NCBI GenBank assembly: GCA_030039165.1
Contig: JASHQM010000188.1
Location: forward strand, 1-54,413
DNA: 54,413 bases
Reading direction: 5' to 3'
From: Candidatus Sulfotelmatobacter sp.
Lineage (GTDB): Bacteria; Acidobacteriota; Terriglobia; Terriglobales; Acidobacteriaceae
Shown: positions 9,755 through 17,731 of the stretch, piece by piece
Position numbering within the stretch: the stretch's first letter is position 1
Layout of the letters: each line of letters starts with the position of its first letter
Program-made: the position numbers and the translations under genes
Notes under the pieces: model-generated
Told to the model about the DNA's origin: nothing
The model's input: the letters and a program-made list of their open reading frames with translations, nothing else
Databases searched by the model: none

Positions 9755-10259
9755 GGCCACGCTACTTTTAGAGATTGTGCCGACGCTGGTACCTCCCCAG
9801 ACTTTGAAGCCTTTGCTGGAGCTAATTATCCTTGCGCAAACTAATAATTAATGCCATTATAGTTATGGCAAACAAAGCTGAGCGGCATCTCAGCGCGAAG
9901 CATCCCGCCGCCAGGCGGTAAGTTCTTTGCAATTCGTAGTTTGTATATTCCCGACTCCGTAGGTTTTTTCCCATGCGGAATTTACCAGCAACTCCTTTGG
10001 GCTGCGGAAGTTGCATGCCGTTCCGTGCGTAAGTCGATGATTCTGCTAGGCACCTACATTGTTAGTATGATAAGAAAATAGTAAACTTATACTTATAACA
10101 AATTAGTTACCAGATGTTCTCAGCGTGCAAATACATGATTTCGTCACGATGCGGCACGAATTCAGCCTGATTCTGCCCCAAATCGCTCCAAAACCGCTGA
10201 GGTTCCCTCCGCTGGACAGCCAAACGCGCAGTTTCTACACTGGAGATGAGGAGATCAAC
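9755..10259. other. 505-nt intergenic region, partly AT-rich
   Basis: No supportable gene. It holds a hairpin at about 9881-9898 (GCTGAG/CTCAGC), and an unusually AT-rich stretch at about 10055-10110 in an otherwise GC-rich window, which looks like the promoter area of the downstream rhodanese gene. Confidence 0.5.
10059..10087 (+). promoter_or_regulatory. Candidate sigma-70-type promoter for the rhodanese gene
   Basis: TTGTTA and TAAACT are separated by 17 bp within the AT-rich stretch, about 170 nt upstream of the rhodanese ATG. Found by eye only. Confidence 0.35.
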
Positions 10260-10589
10260 ATGGATTCCACAATCTCCACGAGGGAACTCAAGAAGAAGGT
10301 GGACAATAAGCAAGTCACCGTTGTCGAAACTCTGGCCCCGGAAAAGTATCGCCAGGCGCACATCCCCGGAGCGTTGAACATCCCTCCGGAAAAGATCCAT
10401 GAACTTGCCCCGCAGATGCTGCCCAACAAGAACGCGGAGATCGTCACCTACTGCTCGAACAGTCATTGACACGCCAGCGAATACGCCGCCCGTGAATTGG
10501 CGGCCATGGGTTATATGAACGTGGCGCATTATCCCGAAGGTAAACAGGGATGGATGGAAGCAGGCCTGCCAGTAGAGAAAGCCGCGTGA
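10260..10589 (+). CDS. Rhodanese-like sulfurtransferase with in-frame TGA (candidate selenoprotein)
   Basis: A rhodanese domain of 109 residues if the TGA at 10467-10469 is read through. The ATG at 10260 has GAGGAG seven bases upstream. The first 69 codons give a normal rhodanese start (STRELKKKVD, ALNIPPEKI) and the active-site strand EIVTYCSNSH. Then comes TGA, and the same frame continues HASEYAARELAAMGYMNVAHY and ends EGKQGWMEAGLPVEKAA before a second TGA. Homologues commonly read YCSxxxCxAS, so the TGA (residue 70) falls at the second cysteine while the likely catalytic Cys65 is present. A hairpin 15 nt downstream resembles a bacterial SECIS. Selenocysteine is the leading reading; a one-base nonsense mutation from TGC or TGT is the alternative. 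Confidence 0.75.
10485..10504 (+). promoter_or_regulatory. SECIS-like hairpin after the in-frame TGA
   Basis: GCCGCC (10485-10490) pairs perfectly with GGCGGC (10499-10504) around the 8-nt loop CGTGAATT. The loop begins 21 nt after the TGA and has GU at loop positions 2-3, as in bacterial SECIS elements that bind SelB. Caution: both arms encode Ala codons (AAR...LAA) that are conserved at protein level, so the pairing could arise by chance. Confidence 0.5.
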
Positions 10590-10618
10590 CGCGGTTCCGG
10601 TTAACCGCTCCGCAACGC

Positions 10619-11194
10619 TTACGCTGCCTTGATAAACCGCAGCGAAGCCGAGTTCATGCAATATCGTAATCCCGTTGGCGGCGGACCGTCATTGAAAACA
10701 TGCCCGAGATGTGCATCGCATTCTTTGCAGGAAACCGCGATGCGCTCCATGCCTAGCGAACTGTCGCGAATCTCGCGCACATTTTCCTGGGCAATAGGAG
10801 CCCAGAAGCTCGGCCATCCCGTGCCGGAATCGAATTTCGTCTCCGAACTGAAAAGCGCGTTATCGCAGCAAAGGCAGCGGTAAAGGCCCTTCTCATGCAG
10901 GTTCCAGTATTTGCCGGTGTAGGCGATTTCGGTATCGGCGTGGCGCGTGATCGCGAAAGCGCCCGCGGGTAGAATCTTGCGCCACTCATCTTCGGTCTTG
11001 ACGACTTTTTGCACTTTTATCTTGTCCAGCCGCTTGCCATCATCGGAGAACTGGACGATGGTGACTTCTCCGGGCTCGGACTTCGCTGCCGCAATCACGG
11101 GCGGCTGACGCCAATGAATCAGCAGCGCGCCACCGACAGTAGCGCCCGCGCCCAGAAGAAGTGCTCTGCGGGATATGCCTGTTTCAGTTGCCAT
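10619..11194 (-). CDS. msrB: Peptide-methionine (R)-S-oxide reductase, Tat-exported
   Basis: 191 residues. Reduces methionine-R-sulfoxide in proteins. The N-terminus ISRRALLLGAG is a twin-arginine signal, so the enzyme probably folds in the cytoplasm and acts in the periplasm. The MsrB core is complete: two zinc CxxC pairs (CLCC and CKEC), FDSGTGWPSFW, AHLGHVF, and the catalytic cysteine in LRYCMNSASLRF close to the C-terminus. The ATG at 11194 lies 9 nt after GAGG; an in-frame TTG three codons upstream is less likely. An msrA gene lies about 109 nt upstream on the same strand; the two stereospecific enzymes probably form one envelope repair unit. Confidence 0.94.
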   Translation of the reverse strand: MATETGISRRALLLGAGATVGGALLIHWRQPPVIAAAKSEPGEVTIVQFSDDGKRLDKIKVQKVVKTEDEWRKILPAGAFAITRHADTEIAYTGKYWNLHEKGLYRCLCCDNALFSSETKFDSGTGWPSFWAPIAQENVREIRDSSLGMERIAVSCKECDAHLGHVFNDGPPPTGLRYCMNSASLRFIKAA

Positions 11195-11303
11195 TGGACC
11201 CAACCTCAGAGGCGAAAGCCGTATTGTCCTGCGCGCTCGCCCGGCACGACTGAAACCGTACCATTCCTGCTCCTCGCGAGCGAGCTTTTTTGAGAGAACG
11301 TGA

Positions 11304-11972
11304 CTACTTTCCCGTATACATTTCCGGAAAGTCCTTCTTCAGATTCGCCACTTTCGGCGCATCGTTGAACATTATGTACGTATCTGTCGGATGCAACGCG
11401 GCGTAATTCTGATGATAAACCTCTGCCGGATAAAATGCTTTGAGCGGCGCAACCTGGGTCACAATCCTGTGCCGGAATACGTGCGCCTGCTCGAGCTGAG
11501 CGATATAAGCCTCGGCAATGTGCTGCTGCACATTATTGGTGTAGAAGATTGCCGAACGGTATTGCGTGCCCTCATCCGGCCCCTGGCGGTTGAGTTCGGT
11601 GGGGTCGTGCGCCACCGAGAAGAAGACCCACAGCAGCCGCCCAAAGGTAACCTGCGAAGGATCGTAGACGATTTCAACCGATTCGGCATGTCCAGTTCGT
11701 CCTGTGCTCACGGTTTCATAGTCGGGGTTCTTTACCGTGCCACCGGCATATCCCGAAGTCGCGCTGATTACGCCCCTTACGTGCTGAAATACCGCTTGTA
11801 TTCCCCAAAAGCAGCCGCCCGCCAGCACTACAGTCTGTCTCTCCGGTGCAGGGGGTTTGCTTTCGTCCGTCGCGGGACCCGGCACCGGCTCCTTGCTTCC
11901 TGCTTGGCATACCATTACGCCCATCAGCACGCTCAAGACGATTGCCAACACTTGATATGAAGTTCTGGACAT
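11304..11972 (-). CDS. msrA: Peptide-methionine (S)-S-oxide reductase, exported
   Basis: 222 residues. Reduces methionine-S-sulfoxide. A hydrophobic N-terminus (VLAIVLSVLMGVMVC) suggests a signal peptide or anchor; the cysteine after it is not in a good lipobox. The MsrA core follows a Pro-rich linker: AGGCFWGIQAVFQHVRGV with catalytic Cys54, SGYAGG, VTFGRLLWVFFSVAHDPT, and the YHQNYAA segment. No cysteine follows the catalytic one, so an external reductant must complete the cycle. AGGAGG lies 8 nt before the ATG. It is probably cotranscribed with the msrB gene downstream. Confidence 0.95.
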   Translation of the reverse strand: MSRTSYQVLAIVLSVLMGVMVCQAGSKEPVPGPATDESKPPAPERQTVVLAGGCFWGIQAVFQHVRGVISATSGYAGGTVKNPDYETVSTGRTGHAESVEIVYDPSQVTFGRLLWVFFSVAHDPTELNRQGPDEGTQYRSAIFYTNNVQQHIAEAYIAQLEQAHVFRHRIVTQVAPLKAFYPAEVYHQNYAALHPTDTYIMFNDAPKVANLKKDFPEMYTGK

Positions 11973-12101
11973 GAATCCAACCTCCTAGCAAAAACGCCTC
12001 CACCTGAACATTAGACTTACGAACGGCAGGGAAGTTTCAGGTGATCTCTGATACCACACGCATGTAAGGTTCTTGAGGAAAGGCACATGGCAGGTCCCCG
12101 G

Positions 12102-12755
12102 TTAGGCAAATTGCCGCTCCGCCCTCTCGAACAGACGGCAGGTAGCCGCTCCGAATATGAACCCTCCCACATGAGCCAGATATGCCACTCCCCCAGTCTG
12201 CACATTAGCGATGGCGCCCGCGTTAAAAAGCTGGATCAGAAACCAGAAACCGATCAGAACAATCGCCGGAATAAATGTGACGGTCACGAAAATAAAGATG
12301 AGCAGTATCGATCGAATCCGGTCACGAGGATAAGTAACGATGAACGCTCCCATGACCGCGGCAATTGCTCCGCTTGCCCCCAGGCTAGGTATCGTTGAGT
12401 GTGGGGTGGCGGTGATCTGAGCTAACATCGCAACAATGCCGCCGAAAAGATAGAAACCCAGATAGCGGCCGCGCCCCATGGCGTCTTCAATCTCCGGACC
12501 AAACGCCCACAGGTAAATCATATTGCCGATGATGTGCAACCAGCCGGCGTGCATGAACATCGCGCTCAACAGAGTGATCCAGCGGTGCCCGAAGATCACC
12601 TGCTCTGGGATTGCCGCCCATCGCGTGACGAATGCATCCCCGCCGCCCAGCTCCAGGAAAAAAACGAGAGCATTCACCAGTATGATCAGGACGGTGATTA
12701 CGGGAAAGCGAACAGGGCGGCGTGATGCGTCGCCGAGGGGAATGAGCCCTCCCAT
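12102..12755 (-). CDS. Rhomboid-family intramembrane serine protease
   Basis: 217 residues, six or so membrane segments. The rhomboid fold is evident: HAGWLHIIGNMIYLWAFG (helix with the oxyanion Asn and the loop of the family), the catalytic serine in LGASGAIAAVMGAF, and the catalytic histidine in YLAHVGGFIFGA. It should cleave membrane-bound substrates within or near the bilayer. AGGAG lies 8 nt before the ATG. The neighbouring genes do not suggest a particular substrate. Confidence 0.93.
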   Translation of the reverse strand: MGGLIPLGDASRRPVRFPVITVLIILVNALVFFLELGGGDAFVTRWAAIPEQVIFGHRWITLLSAMFMHAGWLHIIGNMIYLWAFGPEIEDAMGRGRYLGFYLFGGIVAMLAQITATPHSTIPSLGASGAIAAVMGAFIVTYPRDRIRSILLIFIFVTVTFIPAIVLIGFWFLIQLFNAGAIANVQTGGVAYLAHVGGFIFGAATCRLFERAERQFA

Positions 12756-12886
12756 GTACGTTTCTCCTAGTCCGGGAGCTAATAGTGGTCCCCGGGAGCG
12801 CGAACCAACCCCAGCCGGAGATTTTCCGCAGCCTGCAATGCCGAGGTTTTGCTTCAGTTAGCGTCGATCATCACATGCCGGACCCG

Positions 12887-13456
12887 CTAAGCTGCCAACC
12901 GATCCGTGATCGCGCCGGTTGCTTTGCGCACCGCCAGCGACATCATCACACGTGCAACCCCACTGAAGATCAGGCTGATCCCAACCAGAGTGCCGATCAC
13001 CCAGGCTGCGCTCGACGGCCATTGCATGTAAATCAATATGCCCAGCACCAGGCTAACGATGCCATCGAAGAGCACCCAGTTCGAGCCGTGCACCGAACGC
13101 ATGTTCGCGTAAAGGACGAAATCGAAGATCCCTTCCAGCACAAACAAGGCACCCAGCACCAGCGTGAGCGAGGCAATGCCCAGCACAGGATGCAGGAGCA
13201 GGTAAATGCCGAAGCAGACATAAACAACTCCAACCAGCAGCTTCCAGATCACACCACCGGCCGTGTGGACGCGGAAGGCGAGCGTGAGGTGGACGATACC
13301 TGCCAAGACAATCATCCAGGCGACGATCGCGTTCACTGCCACCGCGGCGAGAAAGGGCGAAGCCAGCGCCAGGATGCCAAATATGACAAGCAGTACGCCT
13401 AGAGCGACGGAAATCGTGGAAGCGTGCCGCACCGTGTCGAGAGTAGTCTGCGCCAT
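12887..13456 (-). CDS. HdeD/DUF308-family membrane protein
   Basis: 189 residues with six predicted membrane helices in pairs, a layout typical of HdeD-type proteins (LGVLLVIFGILALASPF, VWMIVLAGIVHLTLAF-like segments, VYVCFGIYLLLHPVLGI). In enterobacteria HdeD contributes to acid resistance at high cell density, but the biochemical role is unknown and need not be the same here. AAGGAG precedes the ATG by 6 nt. It is divergent from lexA with about 105 nt between starts. Confidence 0.85.
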   Translation of the reverse strand: MAQTTLDTVRHASTISVALGVLLVIFGILALASPFLAAVAVNAIVAWMIVLAGIVHLTLAFRVHTAGGVIWKLLVGVVYVCFGIYLLLHPVLGIASLTLVLGALFVLEGIFDFVLYANMRSVHGSNWVLFDGIVSLVLGILIYMQWPSSAAWVIGTLVGISLIFSGVARVMMSLAVRKATGAITDRLAA

Positions 13457-13525
13457 AGGAATCTCCTTTCAGCAGAGGGACTAAGAGTACTCCAAGTTGT
13501 TCATCTGCGCACTTCCGAAATCCTC

Positions 13526-13555
13526 TTGACATTTCGCCTTATCTTCGCCAACAAT
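13526..13555 (+). promoter_or_regulatory. Candidate lexA promoter giving a leaderless mRNA
   Basis: TTGACA (13526-13531) and AACAAT (13550-13555) are 18 bp apart. Transcription starting 7 nt after the -10 would begin at the A of the lexA ATG (13562). No Shine-Dalgarno is present before this ATG. I could not identify a LexA operator with confidence. Confidence 0.45.
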
Positions 13556-13561
13556 GCTGGC

Positions 13562-14182
13562 ATGGCAATCACACGCAGGCAGCGCGAAGTGTATGACTTC
13601 ATCTCCCGGTTCGTGGCCGAGCATGGATATTCCCCGTCATTCGAAGAGATTGGCAATGGCCTCGACTTGAATTCGCTGGCCACGGTGCACAAACACATCA
13701 CCAATCTCGAAAAAAAAGGACTGCTCACGCGCGACTACAACCGCAGCCGGTCCATTGACCTGTTGCCGCCAAAAGGACGCCTCAAACAGGCCATGAGCGT
13801 CAATACTGGCGTGATCTTGCCATTAGTCGGCCGCATCGCGGCGGGCACGCCAATCGAAGCTGTGCAGAATAACGAGACGATTTCTCTCGCCGATTTCGTC
13901 CGCTCGAAAGAAGTGTTCGTGCTCGAAGTGCGCGGCGACTCCATGCAGGATGAAGCCATCCTTGACGGCGATTATGTTCTGGTCGAGAAGCTAAAGACCG
14001 CGCACAATGGCGATATTGTGGTCGCCGTGGTCAATCGCGACGATGCCACGTTGAAACGCTTTTATCGCGAAGGCGACAATATCCGATTGCAGCCATCGAA
14101 CGCCAAAATGCAGCCCATCATCGTGCCCGCGGAATCGGTAGAGATTCAGGGGCGGGTGATTGGAGTATTGAGGAAGTATTAG
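13562..14182 (+). CDS. lexA: LexA repressor
   Basis: 206 residues. SOS regulator: an N-terminal winged helix (RRQREVYDFISRFVAEHGYSP, SLATVHKHITNLEKKG) and a C-terminal S24 self-cleavage domain. The scissile Ala-Gly is in GRIAAGTPIEA, the catalytic serine in RGDSMQDEAI and the catalytic lysine in DATLKRFY, so RecA-stimulated autocleavage should work. The ATG at 13562 is chosen because MAITRRQREVYDFI is the canonical start; the open frame continues upstream without homology. Start and predicted promoter suggest a leaderless transcript. Confidence 0.97.
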   Translation: MAITRRQREVYDFISRFVAEHGYSPSFEEIGNGLDLNSLATVHKHITNLEKKGLLTRDYNRSRSIDLLPPKGRLKQAMSVNTGVILPLVGRIAAGTPIEAVQNNETISLADFVRSKEVFVLEVRGDSMQDEAILDGDYVLVEKLKTAHNGDIVVAVVNRDDATLKRFYREGDNIRLQPSNAKMQPIIVPAESVEIQGRVIGVLRKY

Positions 14183-14213
14183 GGATTCCGGCTTCGGAAC
14201 TGAGCCCTCTCGG

Positions 14214-15152
14214 TCAGTCCAGGTGAAAATCAACTTCCACCGTGATTTTGGCGGGAACTGGCGACCCGTCCTTCGTGCCTGGTGTGAACCGCCACTGCGA
14301 AACCGCCGCGACGGCATTCCTGTCTAACCCCATCCCTGCGGGCCGCACAATTTGTACGTCTCGTGGGTGCCCAGACTCGTCAACGAACAGCGAAAGTTCC
14401 ACGGTCCCCGAGTACCTTGCACGACGGGCCTCATTTGTAAATGATGGGTTTTGGTGAAAAACGACCCTCGGCGCGGTGCCCCCTTTGCCGGCGCCCGCGG
14501 GCGCGATGGCGTCGTCCGTTGAAGGCTTGGTAGCGGATTCCGTCCCATCGTCAATAGGGCCGGCGGAAACCCCCGGAATCAACATGAAGTCCGATGCGAA
14601 GCGGCAACCGGGCAATCGATGGTCCGCTTCGTTAGTTACTGAGGCGCGAACACACGATCTCCAATATTCGGGGACTAGATCCGCGAACCGATCGCTCGAT
14701 GTAAGAAAGACGCGGCCAAATAGCCCGTCGACTGCCTCTGGCGTGGCTGCGTTGAAGCTGGCCTCAATACGCAGAGCTCGATTCCCTTCCTCCTGGGTCA
14801 GTTTCGGGGCGGTGTCGTGCAGTTCCTGAAAATTCCCATTTGGCCAACCTAAGTGAAGACGTCTTGCGTTGATGATCAGCTCATGGCTTTTCAGCTTGAG
14901 ACTCTCGATGTTCACGATGCCACTAACTGTCCAGTCGCCTGGCGACCCTGGGTCGATGGCACGTCCGCTCGCGTCATACTTCAGATAATCACCCGTATAA
15001 AATCCGCGAAGAATAAGCGTCTTGCCTTTGTACTGATCGTTCAGGCGGCGCCCGATCTCGCTCGCAGCAGCCGCATTTGAGGCAGTCAGAGATGAAATTA
15101 ACCCAGCGAACAGTGCGGTTGCCACTAGAAAGGAAATCTGCCTGCGGAACAT
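14214..15152 (-). CDS. Secreted protein with C-terminal TonB-like domain
   Basis: 312 residues. Signal peptide (FLVATALFAGLISSLTASNAAAA), a middle region of unknown fold (about 30-210, with EIGRRLNDQYKGKTLILRGFY, a pattern seen in other acidobacterial secreted proteins), a Pro/Ala/Gly linker, and from about 225 a TonB C-terminal-like domain: ARRARYSGTVELSLFVDESG, RDVQIVRPAGMGLDRNAV and AVSQWRFTPGTKDG. This domain normally contacts TonB-dependent receptors, but with a cleavable signal instead of an anchor and no ExbB/ExbD near, energy transduction is unlikely. Role unknown. Confidence 0.82.
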   Translation of the reverse strand: MFRRQISFLVATALFAGLISSLTASNAAAASEIGRRLNDQYKGKTLILRGFYTGDYLKYDASGRAIDPGSPGDWTVSGIVNIESLKLKSHELIINARRLHLGWPNGNFQELHDTAPKLTQEEGNRALRIEASFNAATPEAVDGLFGRVFLTSSDRFADLVPEYWRSCVRASVTNEADHRLPGCRFASDFMLIPGVSAGPIDDGTESATKPSTDDAIAPAGAGKGGTAPRVVFHQNPSFTNEARRARYSGTVELSLFVDESGHPRDVQIVRPAGMGLDRNAVAAVSQWRFTPGTKDGSPVPAKITVEVDFHLD

Positions 15153-15227
15153 GGCACAGCATTGTATAACAATGCGTTCAGCTTCCCAGCGACCTGCGCC
15201 AGATCAAGCGATTGCCATTTTCCTCCA

Positions 15228-16142
15228 TCACCGCGTGTCGATCGTTACTGCACCACTCCACTCGTGCACGGGATGCGATGCTCCACAATCCAGACAGCGT
15301 GTTACTTCAAATCGCGCGCTGCAATGCAGGCATACACCTCCCGTCGCAAATGTGTCGAATGGCTGTCCGCATCGCCCACATCTCCAGAACTCACCCATGG
15401 GTGGAGATGATTTGCACGCGGGGCAGGCAAATTCCTTCCGCCGCGGCAGTTCGGCAAAGCGCGAAAGAGCTCGCGCATGTTGCAACCCGCCCCAGCAATT
15501 CATCAGGACAAAAACCGAAATGGCGGCGATCCAGACGGATTGCGCGCGAATCGCCCAGAAGATGAATCCCAGGGCGCCCAACAGGCCGATAACAGCAGCC
15601 GCCATCAGGCTGCGCGCCGGGCCAAGTACGAACCAAAGAAGCGAACGCAGGATTTGCCCGCCATCCAGCGGGTAAATGGGGAGAATATTGAAAATCAGCA
15701 GGCCCAAGTTGATGACAAAGATCGAGTCCAGCAGGGATCGCAGATCGGAAGCTTCCATCAACCATCCTGCGCTGTGAATCAGGTTGCCGCCCACGAACAG
15801 AATTGCCAGCAGTGCAACATTCACCAGCGGTCCGGCGGTGATGCTCCACAAAGTCGCGCCTGGCCTTTGCGGCGGATTCACGTATGCGACCCCGCCCAGC
15901 GGCCAGAGCACGATGTGATCTGCCGTTCCTCCCACTTGCCGGCAGGCCAGCGCGTGGCCGAACTCGTGCAAGGTAACAATCAAGAACAATGCGAGGTATT
16001 CGAGAACGTTCCAGGCGAGAGAAGAATAAGTTCCCTTGCGGCTGCTGACTTCGTAAGCCGCCACCACAAACCACGACCAATGCAGAAATACGTCGATTCC
16101 GGCGAAACGGAACAGGTGAATCGATCCCTGGCTACGGGGCAT
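15228..16142 (-). CDS. Site-2 protease family protein with C-terminal zinc ribbons
   Basis: 304 residues. Intramembrane metalloprotease of the SpoIVFB/S2P type: LIVTLHEFGHALACRQ carries the HExxH zinc motif, LWPLGGVAYV follows as in this subfamily, and NILPIYPLDGGQILRSL holds the third ligand Asp. The tail (from about 235) is soluble and has repeated cysteine pairs (CPAC, CGRCG, CLHC, CLDCG), suggesting two rubredoxin-like zinc ribbons. I start at MPRSQGSIHLF because upstream residues overlap the preceding M56 gene and are not hydrophobic. It lies 8 nt after the M56 gene, with a BlaI gene before that: repressor, M56 protease and S2P are likely one regulated-proteolysis unit. Confidence 0.9.
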   Translation of the reverse strand: MPRSQGSIHLFRFAGIDVFLHWSWFVVAAYEVSSRKGTYSSLAWNVLEYLALFLIVTLHEFGHALACRQVGGTADHIVLWPLGGVAYVNPPQRPGATLWSITAGPLVNVALLAILFVGGNLIHSAGWLMEASDLRSLLDSIFVINLGLLIFNILPIYPLDGGQILRSLLWFVLGPARSLMAAAVIGLLGALGFIFWAIRAQSVWIAAISVFVLMNCWGGLQHARALSRFAELPRRKEFACPACKSSPPMGEFWRCGRCGQPFDTFATGGVCLHCSARFEVTRCLDCGASHPVHEWSGAVTIDTR

Positions 16143-16150
16143 GGAAAAGT

Positions 16151-17119
16151 CTACCGCACCAGCCACTCGGTGGCGGCATGAATCCAAGCGAGCAAGCCAC
16201 CGTAGGCGAACACAAAAACGCTCGCTGACGCCAGGCCCGCGGCCGCGAGCCCATACCAGCGCCTCTGTCCATGTGAAATCGGTCGCGGCTCGGTCCAAGC
16301 CAACAATCGCTCGATGCGCTGCTGCAAAGAACGCGCGGGACTACTGATGAAAGTCGCGGTCAGCGCCGGGGCCGGCTCAAGCGGGAAAGTTCGCGATAAT
16401 TTGATCATGGCAGCGGCCAAATCGAGTGCGTCTGAGGCGCTGGTGACGGTGGCATCATCAGCTGCCATTTCCGCCTCATCCTGCCACGCTTCGTCCAGAG
16501 CGCGCATCCCTGGAAAGGCAGCAAAACGCAAGATCAGCTTGCGCAAGTTGTCGCGGCGGTGCACATGCCTCAACTCGTGCCGCAGTGCACATTGCAACTC
16601 GGCATTGGTCAGCTCGCATTCGGCTGCTCTGGTCAACCATATGCCCGGTCGCACGATGCCCGCGACGGTGAGGGGAGGAGCCATGCCGGTAATGCCATAT
16701 ACAGGGATCGAACCGCAGTCCCAAATCGCTCGATCGGCGATCGGGAACTCTTGCGTTCTCGACCATCCCGCAATGATCTGGGAGGTGCGCCGCAATGCCG
16801 CTGCCGCATTCCAAATTCCTGCGGCGAGAATTCCCATGCCGCACAACCCGAGGGCAACCGGCACAAAAGTTAACGGTTCGCTCACCGCGCGGGGTTCCAG
16901 CAGTAAGAATGAAGGCACGGCAAGTGCCAGAGTGGCAGCACCGGCAACGGCCAGAGGGAGCAAGCGCAGTGCGAAAAGCAAATTCGCGCACCGCTTGGCG
17001 GAACACTTCTTGATGCGCAACCAAACAATTCGCCACGAGCCGCGAACAGCGATCGACAACGAAAGGTAGAGAACAGCAAAGAGAGAGAAGCAGACAATAA
17101 GGCCGCGAAGTGCAAACAT
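16151..17119 (-). CDS. M56-family (BlaR1-like) membrane metalloprotease, no sensor domain
   Basis: 322 residues. Three or four membrane helices at the N-terminus and one near the C-terminus. The zinc motif is in ALRHELRHVHRRDN (HExxH), with a downstream DEAEMAADD that fits the third ligand region. GIVRPGIWL before it matches the M56 pattern. BlaR1/MecR1 carry a penicillin-binding sensor domain after the last helix; this protein ends right there, so the signal must come from the membrane part or another protein. It overlaps the BlaI gene by one base (TAATG). Expected role: cleavage of the repressor or another target on signal. Confidence 0.9.
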   Translation of the reverse strand: MFALRGLIVCFSLFAVLYLSLSIAVRGSWRIVWLRIKKCSAKRCANLLFALRLLPLAVAGAATLALAVPSFLLLEPRAVSEPLTFVPVALGLCGMGILAAGIWNAAAALRRTSQIIAGWSRTQEFPIADRAIWDCGSIPVYGITGMAPPLTVAGIVRPGIWLTRAAECELTNAELQCALRHELRHVHRRDNLRKLILRFAAFPGMRALDEAWQDEAEMAADDATVTSASDALDLAAAMIKLSRTFPLEPAPALTATFISSPARSLQQRIERLLAWTEPRPISHGQRRWYGLAAAGLASASVFVFAYGGLLAWIHAATEWLVR

Positions 17120-17565
17120 TATCGCTTCTCCTTTCCGCGCACGGTTTCTGCGGTGGTAGTTGCCCGTTTCGCGAGTTCTCGACGCCTGCGTTCCACCATG
17201 GCCTGCAACTCGTCGAGCAGCCGCCTGTCGCGCTCGCCCAGCACCTCCACTAGAAACGAAAGAGGCAAGGAAGACGACGAACTGACCTCGAACAACTGTC
17301 GCACCGCGGACTCGGCCTCCTGGCGATGCAATTCCTCACAGCTGAAGCGGGTAGCATAGCGAAATGCCCGGCCCTCCTCCGATCGCGTCAGCAGTCCTTT
17401 CTTGAACAGCCGGTCGAGGGTTGTCATTACCGTCGTGTAGGCCAGGTCGCGGCAATCTGCCTGGAGCAGTTCGCGCACGGTCGAGTCTCGCCTCGCCCAT
17501 AGTGCCTCCAGGATGCGCTGTTCGAGCGGTCCAAGCTTGCTGAAATGGTGAACTAAACGGGTCAT
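17119..17565 (-). CDS. BlaI/MecI-family transcriptional repressor
   Basis: 148 residues. Winged-helix repressor: LGPLEQRILEALWARRDSTVREL (helix 1-2), AYTTVMTTLDRLFKKGLLTR (recognition helix and wing start), then a dimerisation region with a charged coiled tail (ERRRRELAKRA). It should repress its own operon with the M56 protease and S2P that follow. I saw only a possible half-site (TGTCGTGA) near the start, not a full operator. The tail is about 20 residues longer than in the second BlaI of this window. Confidence 0.93.
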   Translation of the reverse strand: MTRLVHHFSKLGPLEQRILEALWARRDSTVRELLQADCRDLAYTTVMTTLDRLFKKGLLTRSEEGRAFRYATRFSCEELHRQEAESAVRQLFEVSSSSSLPLSFLVEVLGERDRRLLDELQAMVERRRRELAKRATTTAETVRGKEKR

Positions 17566-17731
17566 GAATAAAACTCACGACATTCTATCCTGAGCCGCTC
17601 GAAGGCACAAAGGGGCACATATCGGACTGTTCGCCAAGGCTGGATTGCGGTCATGTCAACGGGCAAATTTCCGATAAGGATTGAGAGTCGGGATCTTTCA
17701 AATTCAACTGTATGGGGTTTCGATAACGACC

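Noticed and set aside
10107..10661. 184-codon minus-strand frame across the rhodanese gene
   Set aside because: It is antisense to a clear rhodanese sequence; no homology or ribosome site. Its length comes from the codon bias of the real gene.
13480..13561. Possible LexA operator upstream of lexA
   Set aside because: I saw short GTTC- and GTAC-like words but no convincing dyad, and I do not know the LexA site of this lineage.
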